A stretch of 34,607 bases of DNA, from IMG/VR virus record IMGVR_UViG_3300020417_000017, positions 1 through 34,607 of that record; one strand, 5' to 3'. The notes below the pieces were generated by a model, which was not told the DNA's origin, searched no databases, and worked only from the letters and a program-made list of their open reading frames with translations. A program made the translations under genes and the position numbers. The DNA is from a virus. This document shows positions 10,808 to 18,207 of the stretch, piece after piece. Each line of letters begins with the position of its first letter. The stretch's first letter is position 1.

Positions 10808-11235
10808 TATAATGTTTCTCTTTCAAAGTTAACTTGCATTGACGCTTGTTGGTTGAAGGGTAATACATTTAGTTGTATGTCTACTCTTATACCATTTCCA
10901 ACATCGTCTAAAATTAAATCTATTAATTGTACTCTTGGATCTGATGCAATTATAGTTTTGCAATCTTCAACTAGATCTTCTTTAGTACTTTCATCAATTG
11001 GTTCATAAAGCAAGTCCCAAATTATTGAGCCAAATTCCGGATCCATCACTCTTTCACCTTTTCTGGTGTAAAAATGATTCATTAAATCTTGTTTGATCAA
11101 ATCAACATCATATAATTGATTAGATTTTACCCCTGCTACCGATGAAAATCCTCTGTAAACTCTACCAGAGACACGAGAATCTGCCACCGTAGCAGAAGTG
11201 TTATTAGCAGTTGATGTTGAATATGTTGTTGCCAT
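10807..11235 (-). CDS. gp25: Baseplate wedge subunit gp25
   Basis: 142 residues, close to T4 gp25 (132). The conserved core includes DLMNHFYTRKGERVMDPEFG followed by SIIWDLLYEP, characteristic of the gp25/lysozyme-like W baseplate family. In T4 and in type VI secretion (TssE) this protein forms the wedge core that nucleates the sheath. The ATG is preceded by AAGGAT at a normal distance, and a TATAAATA late promoter lies 16 nt upstream of the ATG, making this the first gene of the late operon gp25-gp6-giant protein. It ends in a TAATG overlap with gp6. Confidence 0.93.
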   Translation of the reverse strand: MATTYSTSTANNTSATVADSRVSGRVYRGFSSVAGVKSNQLYDVDLIKQDLMNHFYTRKGERVMDPEFGSIIWDLLYEPIDESTKEDLVEDCKTIIASDPRVQLIDLILDDVGNGIRVDIQLNVLPFNQQASMQVNFERETL

Positions 11236-11251
11236 TATGTATCCTTATTGA

Positions 11252-11259
11252 TATTTATA
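11252..11259 (-). promoter_or_regulatory. T4-type late promoter for gp25 operon
   Basis: Perfect TATAAATA on the minus strand, followed by a short leader with an AAGGAT ribosome site and the gp25 ATG. It diverges from a second perfect octamer 62 bp away on the plus strand. Confidence 0.85.
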
Positions 11260-11321
11260 GACATTATTATATACTACTTTAATTATCCTAATATTAGGCC
11301 AAATTAGCCTGACTAAATTAT

Positions 11322-11329
11322 TATAAATA
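11322..11329 (+). promoter_or_regulatory. T4-type late promoter for ClpP-like gene
   Basis: Perfect TATAAATA in the 126-bp intergenic gap, 32 nt before the protease ATG. The gap 11236-11361 holds only this octamer, the divergent one and a four-codon minicistron. Confidence 0.8.
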
Positions 11330-11347
11330 TATTTAATACAATCAATA

Positions 11348-11362
11348 ATGGGCAACAATTAA
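11348..11362 (+). other. Four-codon minicistron (MGNN) overlapping the ClpP-like start
   Basis: ATG GGC AAC AAT TAA, whose stop overlaps the protease ATG as TAATG, the same junction used between the baseplate genes. No clear Shine-Dalgarno site lies just before the protease ATG, so reinitiation after this minicistron is plausible. Whether it is translated is not known. Confidence 0.35.
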
Positions 11363-11922
11363 TGAAAAAATTTGAAAATTTTAGTGCTGATGATAAAATC
11401 GAGTCGTTGCTACTTGATAACGATATTCATTATCTATCAGGCGAAATTACAGATGAAAATATAGCTCGTGCTATCAAATGGATAGTGACTGCTAACTTGA
11501 ACAAAAAACCAAAACGTACTTTAAAGTTGTATATCAATTCAACTGGTGGTGATTTATACGAGTCGTTTGCATTGATTGATGTTATGAAAAATAGTTACCA
11601 CAATATTAGTACTATCGGAGTTGGTGCTATAATGAGTGCCGCTTTTTTAATATTTGCCTGTGGTAAACATGGTGAAAGATATATTGGACAAAACACAGGT
11701 ATCATGAATCATCAACATTCAGATACAATGGAATCCAAAATGCATGATATGAAATCACAGATGCAGGAAAATCAATACTGTGAAGAAAGATGTTTTAGAA
11801 TACTGAAAGAAGCAACTGGAAAAACAATGGCTTCGGTTAAGAAAAAATTAGATTCTCCTAGTGATCAATACTTTACGGCAAAACAATTGATTGACCTTGG
11901 CATAGCTGATCATATATTATAA
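11362..11922 (+). CDS. ClpP-like serine protease
   Basis: 186 residues, the size of mature bacterial ClpP. Family motifs are clear: LYINSTGG (oxyanion/handle region), VGAIMSAAFLI with the probable nucleophile Ser92, GIMNHQHS with His117, and SDQYFTAKQLIDLGIADHIL with Asp168. The Ser-to-His spacing of 25 equals that of E. coli ClpP (97/122), so the catalytic triad looks complete. No ATPase partner is encoded nearby, so it may act alone, use a host unfoldase, or process phage structural proteins. It sits between two baseplate operons under its own late promoter, which favours a morphogenesis role; this is inference. ClpP-like genes are known in marine T4-like phages. Confidence 0.88.
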   Translation: MKKFENFSADDKIESLLLDNDIHYLSGEITDENIARAIKWIVTANLNKKPKRTLKLYINSTGGDLYESFALIDVMKNSYHNISTIGVGAIMSAAFLIFACGKHGERYIGQNTGIMNHQHSDTMESKMHDMKSQMQENQYCEERCFRILKEATGKTMASVKKKLDSPSDQYFTAKQLIDLGIADHIL

Positions 11923-11926
11923 TAAC

Positions 11927-12226
11927 ATGACTAATGAATTAAAGAACTTTGCTTCTGGCAAAGACTGGTGGTATATGAATCGTGAAAAGGGAGTGCATCT
12001 TATTGAGGTAATCAGTGAATTATATCATTCCAGATTGAGAAGTATTGGTGTTGAACTAAATGACGATAGTGCCGAAGTGGTATATGATGAAATTGAAAGT
12101 GCATTGGACAACCTAACTTACGAATTACAGAGCAATCCAGAAATTCTTTACGAAAAAGTTGGAATAAAATTGGATAAAGCCAACCATGTTACCCAATATG
12201 ATCCTGAAGATCCTGAGACTTATTAA
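11927..12226 (+). CDS. Small acidic protein of unknown function
   Basis: 99 residues, starting 4 nt after the ClpP-like stop, so probably co-transcribed with it. The product is acidic with predicted helices and a Trp-Trp pair near the N-terminus (GKDWWYMNREKG); the C-terminus is DPEDPETY. I recognise no family. Its position suggests a partner or regulator of the protease, without direct evidence. Confidence 0.6.
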   Translation: MTNELKNFASGKDWWYMNREKGVHLIEVISELYHSRLRSIGVELNDDSAEVVYDEIESALDNLTYELQSNPEILYEKVGIKLDKANHVTQYDPEDPETY

Positions 12227-12255
12227 GATAATTTTCCAAAATCCAAAAAAAATGC

Positions 12256-12284
12256 TTGACATAGTTGTATTCTAGTGCTATAGT
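12256..12284 (+). promoter_or_regulatory. Strong sigma70-type early promoter
   Basis: TTGACA, a 17-bp spacer and TATAGT: a perfect -35 and a -10 with one mismatch. It lies 55 nt upstream of the start chosen for the next gene. Confidence 0.85.
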
Positions 12285-12338
12285 GTATTTGTTATGTTTA
12301 ATTTAATCTTAAAAAACCTGTTAGGAGGGAAAACAAAG

Positions 12339-12653
12339 ATGGCTAGAACTAAACAATACGTTGTATATACAAGAGAGTTTGTAAAAGGCAACGTTAAAAA
12401 CAAAGTTGGCGTATTCGTAGAAGAAGCCAAAAACGCAATTGATAACAACGGCGAAGTAAACGGTGGTGTTATTAAGTACAAAAACCTTAACATGAAAAGA
12501 GCAACACCAACGTCTGCTCTAGTTTCAAAAGGTTATGATTTCAACGTTAGAGTAATCTCTACAGGATCATTGCAATCAGCAATGGCAACGAAATCAGCTT
12601 TAATCAACTTACTATCAGCAAGTGGTAAGACGTTGATTAACAAAGCGGCGTAA
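12339..12653 (+). CDS. Small basic protein from a strong monocistronic cassette, unknown function
   Basis: 104 residues (MARTKQYVVYTREFVKGNVK...). The ATG at 12339 is chosen because a consensus AGGAGG lies 10 nt upstream at 12323-12328; an in-frame ATG at 12294 lies almost at the predicted transcription start and has no ribosome site. The product is basic (many Lys and Arg) with no Cys or Trp; the C-terminal half is Ala/Ser-rich (SLQSAMATKSALINLLSASG). I do not recognise the family. A near-consensus promoter, the best Shine-Dalgarno site noted in the window and a dedicated terminator point to very high expression. A nucleic-acid-binding or abundant early protein is possible but unproven. Confidence 0.8.
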   Translation: MARTKQYVVYTREFVKGNVKNKVGVFVEEAKNAIDNNGEVNGGVIKYKNLNMKRATPTSALVSKGYDFNVRVISTGSLQSAMATKSALINLLSASGKTLINKAA

Positions 12654-12658
12654 TTACT

Positions 12659-12678
12659 AATTAATTTTAAAATTAATT
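12659..12678. repeat. 20-bp perfect AT palindrome
   Basis: AATTAATTTTAAAATTAATT is its own reverse complement and sits between the stop of the small basic gene and the terminator hairpin. It may form a second hairpin or bind a dimeric protein. Confidence 0.5.
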
Positions 12679-12687
12679 GCAATGATT

Positions 12688-12716
12688 GGGCGGTAGGAAA
12701 CTATCGCCCTTTTTTT
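12688..12716 (+). terminator. Rho-independent terminator
   Basis: A 9-bp stem (GGGCGGTAG / CTATCGCCC, one G-U pair) closes a GAAA tetraloop and is followed by seven T. On the minus strand no T run follows, so it stops plus-strand transcription before the convergent gp5 gene. Confidence 0.92.
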
Positions 12717-12724
12717 GTGACTTT

Positions 12725-14146
12725 TTATGATTGATTTTCTAAATTAGATTGTTCGTGATCTGGATAAGGTTCTCTAGTTGTAAATCTAGTTAATATCGAC
12801 CCACGTTTAGATTCTGTGACTTTTGGACTATTCAATGAAGAACTAGTTCTTTCTGATAGTATGTTTGTGTAAAGTAAATTACCATCTGCATCTGCTTGAA
12901 AAGATATGCCAGGAACTTTTGTGGCCTTCAATGCTATTGGTCCGTTCATGTGTATCTTAGGAGCAGTTTCATGATGGAAATCTCCTGCGTTAATATGAGA
13001 TTCACCGTCTGTTGTAAATTTTTGTGCTAAAGTAGAAAATGAATTAAATGTTGTTGTGCTTAAATCAATACCACTACCTCCAGTTACTTTAAAGTTACCA
13101 GCACTATGTATATGTACATTACCTTTAATATCTCCTAAGTTTCTTGTTGAGATTGGTTGTGTAAACTCATCATCTTTTTTATCCAATGTGTTGTTGGCTT
13201 TGATATTTGTATGTCTACCAGATTCAATATTAATATCTCTGTCAGCTCTTATGTTGATGTCTTTTTCTGATCTCATTGATATTGAGTCTGCACCAAACAC
13301 TTCTATTTTTCCTGATTCAGTAATTTCCACCCAACCTGTACCTTTGCTGTTAATGACATAAACCACACTATGTGAATCATCTAACAATAATTGAGCACCA
13401 CCAATTGTTCTAAGTCTAATATATTTTTGACTCACATCATCCATTACAAATTGATGACCACCAGGTGTTAAAAATCCAAATACTTTTGATGGAGATTCTC
13501 TTCTAGCTGATGAATCTGTTAATCCTCTAATGTTATCATTTTCTAAACCTTGTGTGGTTAAAGAATTATACATTGGAGTATGTGTTGCTCTTTTTACTTT
13601 ATCTTTTGGACCTGTTGTAGAATCATCAAACACATCTAAATTTTGAGCTTCAACAGATCTTCTGTTAACTTCTGAAACTGGCACTATTGGTGCATCGTTA
13701 TTGTCACTGAACGTTGTACCTTTTGCAATACCAGGAATCATATGATTGATACCAGGTTGATACAAACAACCTAGACATAAGCCCATGGCATCTTGTCCGT
13801 TGACAAAAGCAACTGCAACAATATTACCAACGTCAGGTGGAATCATCCACATTCCGTAAGCATCTTGTGTTCCTTGGTATGTGTTTTCTGCATCTCCACC
13901 TGCCAACAATACGTTTGGGTTACTAGCACCTGCAAATGGTGATACCCATTGTACTGTTTTCCAAGTGTTTTTATCAGTTGATGGAGTTTGTGAACCTAAC
14001 AAGTGTACACGTAACCTTCCCATTTTAGCACCATCAACATTTTCCATTACTTCCGCTAATTGAATAGTGTTGTATTGTGTGCTTTTAGAGTTTCCGGTTT
14101 GTCTTTTTAAAAAACTTTTTGCAAACGAATCCGATTTACTTGCCAT
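12725..14146 (-). CDS. gp5: Baseplate hub/spike protein gp5, without lysozyme domain
   Basis: 473 residues. An N-terminal OB-fold like that of T4 gp5 and phage spike proteins covers about residues 25-140 (LAEVMENVDGAKMGRLRVHL, MWMIPPDVGNIVAVAFVNGQ). The C-terminal half has the short alternating repeats of a triple-stranded beta-helix (ISMRSEKDINIRADRDINIE...). The lysozyme domain found between these parts in T4 gp5 is absent, so this version should puncture but not digest the wall. The ATG overlaps the upstream stop as TAATG. It is the last gene of the late operon starting at gp48, and its stop lies just past the convergent terminator. Confidence 0.9.
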   Translation of the reverse strand: MASKSDSFAKSFLKRQTGNSKSTQYNTIQLAEVMENVDGAKMGRLRVHLLGSQTPSTDKNTWKTVQWVSPFAGASNPNVLLAGGDAENTYQGTQDAYGMWMIPPDVGNIVAVAFVNGQDAMGLCLGCLYQPGINHMIPGIAKGTTFSDNNDAPIVPVSEVNRRSVEAQNLDVFDDSTTGPKDKVKRATHTPMYNSLTTQGLENDNIRGLTDSSARRESPSKVFGFLTPGGHQFVMDDVSQKYIRLRTIGGAQLLLDDSHSVVYVINSKGTGWVEITESGKIEVFGADSISMRSEKDINIRADRDINIESGRHTNIKANNTLDKKDDEFTQPISTRNLGDIKGNVHIHSAGNFKVTGGSGIDLSTTTFNSFSTLAQKFTTDGESHINAGDFHHETAPKIHMNGPIALKATKVPGISFQADADGNLLYTNILSERTSSSLNSPKVTESKRGSILTRFTTREPYPDHEQSNLENQS

Positions 14147-17043
14147 TATTTGGTCCTCGCATTTTCTCTAACTTCTGCATAGTCATTTTCTGATCTTATT
14201 TTTAAGTCTTCGATGTTTGTTAGTGGGTCTCTAATCATTTGTAGTCTTTGTGTAAACTGTCCATTATTAAATGTACTTTCAACTTCATATGGAACATATA
14301 TTCCTTGTATAAATTCATCTGCTCTTTCCGAACCTGCTTTTAAAAATCCTGTTTCTGAATCTGGTTCAGCAGGAGCAAGACTTGTAAATAATACAGCAGT
14401 TTCTTTAGAATAGTCAACCATTGTATCGTCAACAGATCCTTTTTTATCAGCTTGTCCAAATGCATCTTCTAACCAATAAGGATCGCCTATGATTTCCATA
14501 CTGATATTCATCATTTCAACAGGACCAGCTTTTGAATTTTCTAACAAAGCCATATACTCACCACCTGGTTCAGACCCAACGTCAATACCATCTGATATGA
14601 TTTTTCTGTCATAAAATTGAATGTTAAATGCTTTAGCTCTGTCGCCTTGATATTTGTTTGCATACTTGTTCCATTCTTCGTCACTAATTTTTTCTGCAAG
14701 AGCATGATTTCCACCTGCTTCTAATTGTAATCTACCCGAACTGCCATTTTCTGTACCAATTTTTGAAGATTTTATACTAGACTCAAAACCAGAAACATCA
14801 AGAGTTTTTAATGCAACCATTCTTGCGGCTGGCGGAATATCGGGGTTACCATAATTCCATTTTTCGTTTGCTTTTGCAATATCATTATTATATTGATCTG
14901 CTAACTTTTGAAATGCTTCTGCTGTATTTGAATCAGGTTCAACTTCTCCTGCTGTTACTTTTGCAAAATAATTTTCCAAAAATAGTCTTCTAGATACTAA
15001 TAAATCATATTCTTCGTCACGATCTATTTTTCCATCTTTGGTAGCGGCATTCCATTTAGTAGCTGAGTTGTCCATTGTTTCTTTTAGTTTGTTTCTTTCG
15101 GCTATGAAATTTCTATCTTCTTTAGTCAATCTAAAATGACTTGGGTACTTGTTATATAATCCTTGTAAAGAATCATATGGATAAACATATTGAAAATTAT
15201 ATTGAATATCAAAATTTAATACGTCTAGGTTTTCGCCAGTAAAAAAATATTTGTAATGTTTGGTTAATATTTTTCTATCTTCCATTGTTTTTAATCTTTT
15301 TTGATTGTATTCTTTTGGAGCCAACAGCTCTTCTTTGATAGCTAATTTTGTCATTACATTTTTGATTCTAATGACATACTTTAATTTTCTAGCATAATCT
15401 TGTCTTAACGGATCCCATTGAAATGGTACAGCGTATGGTTTGACAATAATAAGTTTCTTTGTCATCTCTATATCGTCCCATTTTTTCTTAGTCTCTTCTC
15501 CGGCTGTTGCTTCAATTACTTTTTCTTTAAAACCTTTTAATTTCTTTTGAAAAAATTCTGTCCTTGACACGTGTTTAGTAATAATTTCTTTAATACTAGC
15601 ATCGTAGTTACTGACTGAACGAAGTTTTTGATCTTTCAAGTCAATGTTACTAATCATTTCTAGATCTGAAATAATTGGAGATGATTTTATATCTTTTGTT
15701 TCACTAGGATTTTCACATTCAACTTCAACTTCATATTGATCTAAAACATATTTGGTAACTCCTAGATGATGCATCTCTTGTTTGTTTAATGCAACTTCAA
15801 ATCCTTTACGGAAATCTTCAAATGTCACAATATCACTGATTTCAATATCTTGTACCAATTGATGATCATCAGCTAAACCCAAATCTCCGGCACGTACACC
15901 TTGTACAGAATATACTGATCCTCCATTGTTAACACTATAAGTTATGTTGTTAATCATTATAGCATATACACGTCTTGTGCCTGGAATCTCTACTTCGTCA
16001 CCAATACTGCCATCTTGTTTTCTACCTTTTAGATATACTTGTATAAAAAAAGGGTGTACTTTATATTCTTCAATGCCTAGTATCTTTGAAGCTTTGTATA
16101 AATCTTTAACAAAACTGGCACCTAATGGCTGAGTGATTTCAAAATTAAAATTGGTAGTGTTTCCCATTCCTGTTTCTTGGGTAGGACCAACAATAGTTTT
16201 CATACTAAGATTGGTGACCTGTGTATTTGTTTGTGCAGATTTGGCAAGTACTATAAATTTAGTTTGTTCATCGTCGCCATAATTGAACCAAGAACTATTA
16301 AAGCTGTTTGGATCTGTGCTAAAAATTTTGTCCATGCTCGTATCAGGCTCTTTGGTTTTCAAACTGCCTGCTTTAGTCATTGCTTCCGCATCTAACCATG
16401 CTTTGGTAAGTTGTAGATCAGCTATACCTAGTGTGATGTCATATGAGTAATGTTCGTATTCATGCACAGGGTTTGGCACTACATTTTTAAATTTGTAATC
16501 AACACCAGTACTTTCATAGAGTCTTTGATTCATTTCAGCTTCTGATTCTTCATCGTGTGTGGTTTTTTCTTGATCATTGACAAAGCCATCATCAGCTGTA
16601 ACACTTTGATCTGTTGCAACAGCATCTCCTGGCTTTACTAAATTAGCAGGAAGATGTCCATCATCTGCTGTCACACTTTTAACATCATCAAATCCTTTGA
16701 CAGCCAGGTCCGCTTTATTATTATAATTTTCAAAAGTTTGTGCCATGTCTTTCTGAAAGGCTTCTGTGCCATCATTTAATACTGGAATTATATCTTGTTC
16801 TAGATGCGTTTTGAGAGCATTACCTTTTTTTCCGCTGAATCTAGTTTTGAATTCGCTAGGATTGGATTTAAGAGCTGAAGTGATTTCGTTTTTCATTAAT
16901 GCTTCAGTCTTGTCTAGTGGTAAAGAACTTAAGGCATCGCTCTTAACAAAATTTTTTGTATTGGTCAAAGAAATAGAATCGTTAAGTTTCTTTACGTTTA
17001 AGATTTTGTCTTTAAGCGGATTGAATCCAATTCCTTTACCCAT
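14146..17043 (-). CDS. Large baseplate structural protein next to gp5 (hub/gp27 position)
   Basis: 965 residues. A ribosome site (AAAGGA) precedes the ATG. Roughly the first 180 residues are charged, low-complexity and helix-rich and contain a short duplication, SVTADDG at about residues 122-128 and again 25 residues later. The remainder has mixed beta segments typical of virion proteins, with motifs such as YKVHPFFIQVYLKG and RRVYAIMINNITY, and a long charged helical section around 470-720. Between gp53 and gp5 in a baseplate operon, it is probably the hub component that holds the gp5 spike, replacing T4 gp27 (391 residues). I cannot show homology to gp27 by eye, so the structural role is well supported and the precise name is not. 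Confidence 0.7.
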   Translation of the reverse strand: MGKGIGFNPLKDKILNVKKLNDSISLTNTKNFVKSDALSSLPLDKTEALMKNEITSALKSNPSEFKTRFSGKKGNALKTHLEQDIIPVLNDGTEAFQKDMAQTFENYNNKADLAVKGFDDVKSVTADDGHLPANLVKPGDAVATDQSVTADDGFVNDQEKTTHDEESEAEMNQRLYESTGVDYKFKNVVPNPVHEYEHYSYDITLGIADLQLTKAWLDAEAMTKAGSLKTKEPDTSMDKIFSTDPNSFNSSWFNYGDDEQTKFIVLAKSAQTNTQVTNLSMKTIVGPTQETGMGNTTNFNFEITQPLGASFVKDLYKASKILGIEEYKVHPFFIQVYLKGRKQDGSIGDEVEIPGTRRVYAIMINNITYSVNNGGSVYSVQGVRAGDLGLADDHQLVQDIEISDIVTFEDFRKGFEVALNKQEMHHLGVTKYVLDQYEVEVECENPSETKDIKSSPIISDLEMISNIDLKDQKLRSVSNYDASIKEIITKHVSRTEFFQKKLKGFKEKVIEATAGEETKKKWDDIEMTKKLIIVKPYAVPFQWDPLRQDYARKLKYVIRIKNVMTKLAIKEELLAPKEYNQKRLKTMEDRKILTKHYKYFFTGENLDVLNFDIQYNFQYVYPYDSLQGLYNKYPSHFRLTKEDRNFIAERNKLKETMDNSATKWNAATKDGKIDRDEEYDLLVSRRLFLENYFAKVTAGEVEPDSNTAEAFQKLADQYNNDIAKANEKWNYGNPDIPPAARMVALKTLDVSGFESSIKSSKIGTENGSSGRLQLEAGGNHALAEKISDEEWNKYANKYQGDRAKAFNIQFYDRKIISDGIDVGSEPGGEYMALLENSKAGPVEMMNISMEIIGDPYWLEDAFGQADKKGSVDDTMVDYSKETAVLFTSLAPAEPDSETGFLKAGSERADEFIQGIYVPYEVESTFNNGQFTQRLQMIRDPLTNIEDLKIRSENDYAEVRENARTK

Positions 17044-17054
17044 TTTTGTTTCCT

Positions 17055-17351
17055 TTAATTAGCGAACTGAGAAACTGAAGATCTGCTTGGTAATCTAATA
17101 ACCAAACCTGCTTTAAAGTCTGCAATAGGATCTTCCATCACGTCCATGTTTCTTTTTATAAACACCCACCACAATCTAGTGTCACCATAAAGTGAATAAG
17201 CTAATAGGTCTGGACGTTTTTCATATTTTGTTTCAATCGTGTAATACTCGTCAGCATCTGAATAAGCAAGATTAGGTACTGACATTATGTCTAGATAATC
17301 GTTTACTAATCTTGTAGTGCCATATGGAGAATTTTTTTTATACTGTGACAT
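17055..17351 (-). CDS. gp53: Baseplate wedge protein gp53
   Basis: 98 residues, shorter than T4 gp53 (196). The signature RPDLLAYSLYGDTRLWWVFI, then DPIADFKAGLVIRLP, is typical of gp53 and related LysM-like baseplate proteins. In T4 it bolts neighbouring wedges together around gp6 and gp25. The ATG overlaps the gp48-like stop (TAATG), with AGAGG upstream inside the previous gene as the ribosome site. Confidence 0.88.
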   Translation of the reverse strand: MSQYKKNSPYGTTRLVNDYLDIMSVPNLAYSDADEYYTIETKYEKRPDLLAYSLYGDTRLWWVFIKRNMDVMEDPIADFKAGLVIRLPSRSSVSQFAN

Positions 17352-18112
17352 TAGATAAAGCCTCTATTACCATTTTTGTTACCTTTAAGTAAATGTGTTC
17401 CTTTTCTAAAAGAATCTAAATCAAATTGATCTCTTTGTACACTCGGTACTGGAGCATATACTATATCCATGAAGATATTAGCAACTGTTGGCACATAACT
17501 CTGCTGAATGGCTTGATTGATGCTACCAAAATTGTCTGCTGTTGCTTTTCTTTCATTGGCCATTGTTTGCATGGCAGGGTGTCCTGGACTTCTGTCGCTT
17601 TCAGCCACTTGGTAATCAGCCGGCATACCAGCTGGTACGTAATCTACGTCTTGTTCTAAACCAAAGGATACGTTCTGTATCAATACAGGTACCTTGTCAA
17701 ACATATATGGACCATAAGCTGAAAATAATAAAATTGGTGGTGGTACACCTCTTCTTTTGTCATTCTGTATTCCATAATATGACATTGTGACAGTTCTTAA
17801 AAAATGTATAACTGCCAACATATATCTTGCTTCGTAAACATTGTTAGCTGTATATGGCATTGTAACAGATAGTCTCGGAGAGGCCCTTCTAGCATAGGCC
17901 ATATAATCAAAGTTTGTTTGCGGTATATTGTATTGTGTGTATTCTACAGAGGCGTGTTGCACTTGTATTGCTGGAGTATATGGCATTATCATACCATTTG
18001 TTTCAGCTATCGGCGCCAATAAATTACTGCTGGCATCTTTACTACCATATATTTCTTCTTTGGCTCCGGGCTTGGCTTGTAGCTTACCTCTAAAATCATT
18101 ATTAATACTCAT
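17351..18112 (-). CDS. gp48: Baseplate tail-tube cap, gp48-like
   Basis: 253 residues from the ATG at 18112 (MSINNDFRGKLQ...). A longer open frame extends to 18220 but would run back through the late promoter, so the internal ATG is chosen. The core RRASPRLSVTMPYTANNVYE followed by an aromatic stretch, and the later FDKVPVLIQNVSFGLEQDVD and IFMDIVYAPVPS, match the layout of T4 gp48 (LTPRS region, then the IQSIRFD-like region). In T4, gp48 caps the hub and starts tube polymerisation. The ATG lies exactly 5 nt after TATAAATA, which predicts a leaderless mRNA. It is the first gene of the operon gp48-gp53-965 aa-gp5. Confidence 0.75.
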   Translation of the reverse strand: MSINNDFRGKLQAKPGAKEEIYGSKDASSNLLAPIAETNGMIMPYTPAIQVQHASVEYTQYNIPQTNFDYMAYARRASPRLSVTMPYTANNVYEARYMLAVIHFLRTVTMSYYGIQNDKRRGVPPPILLFSAYGPYMFDKVPVLIQNVSFGLEQDVDYVPAGMPADYQVAESDRSPGHPAMQTMANERKATADNFGSINQAIQQSYVPTVANIFMDIVYAPVPSVQRDQFDLDSFRKGTHLLKGNKNGNRGFI

Positions 18113-18117
18113 ACTGA

Positions 18118-18125
18118 TATTTATA
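18118..18125 (-). promoter_or_regulatory. T4-type late promoter for gp48 operon
   Basis: Perfect TATAAATA on the minus strand, then TCAGT and the ATG of gp48. With T4-like initiation the first transcribed base would be the A of the start codon. Confidence 0.85.
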
Positions 18126-18172
18126 GCTTTCTTTAAAGCTGTATTTAATTTAAAAAAAATGTGCAAAAAAGG

Positions 18173-18201
18173 TTGACCAATTTGGTAAAAAGCCATATAT
18201 T
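18173..18201 (+). promoter_or_regulatory. Sigma70-type early promoter for gp55
   Basis: TTGACC, 17-bp spacer, TATATT. The gp55 ATG at 18208 begins 6 nt after the -10 box, at the expected transcription start. Confidence 0.8.
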
Positions 18202-18207
18202 GTGAAT

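Noticed and set aside
11614-11660. Possible loss of the ClpP catalytic serine (IMSAAF against ASMGAF)
   Set aside because: Gapless alignment from STI to G-x-G-x-R puts Ser92 on the E. coli nucleophile and gives the same 25-residue distance to the catalytic His.
12294-12338. Upstream in-frame ATG adding 15 residues to the small basic protein
   Set aside because: It lies almost at the predicted transcription start and the consensus AGGAGG serves the ATG at 12339.
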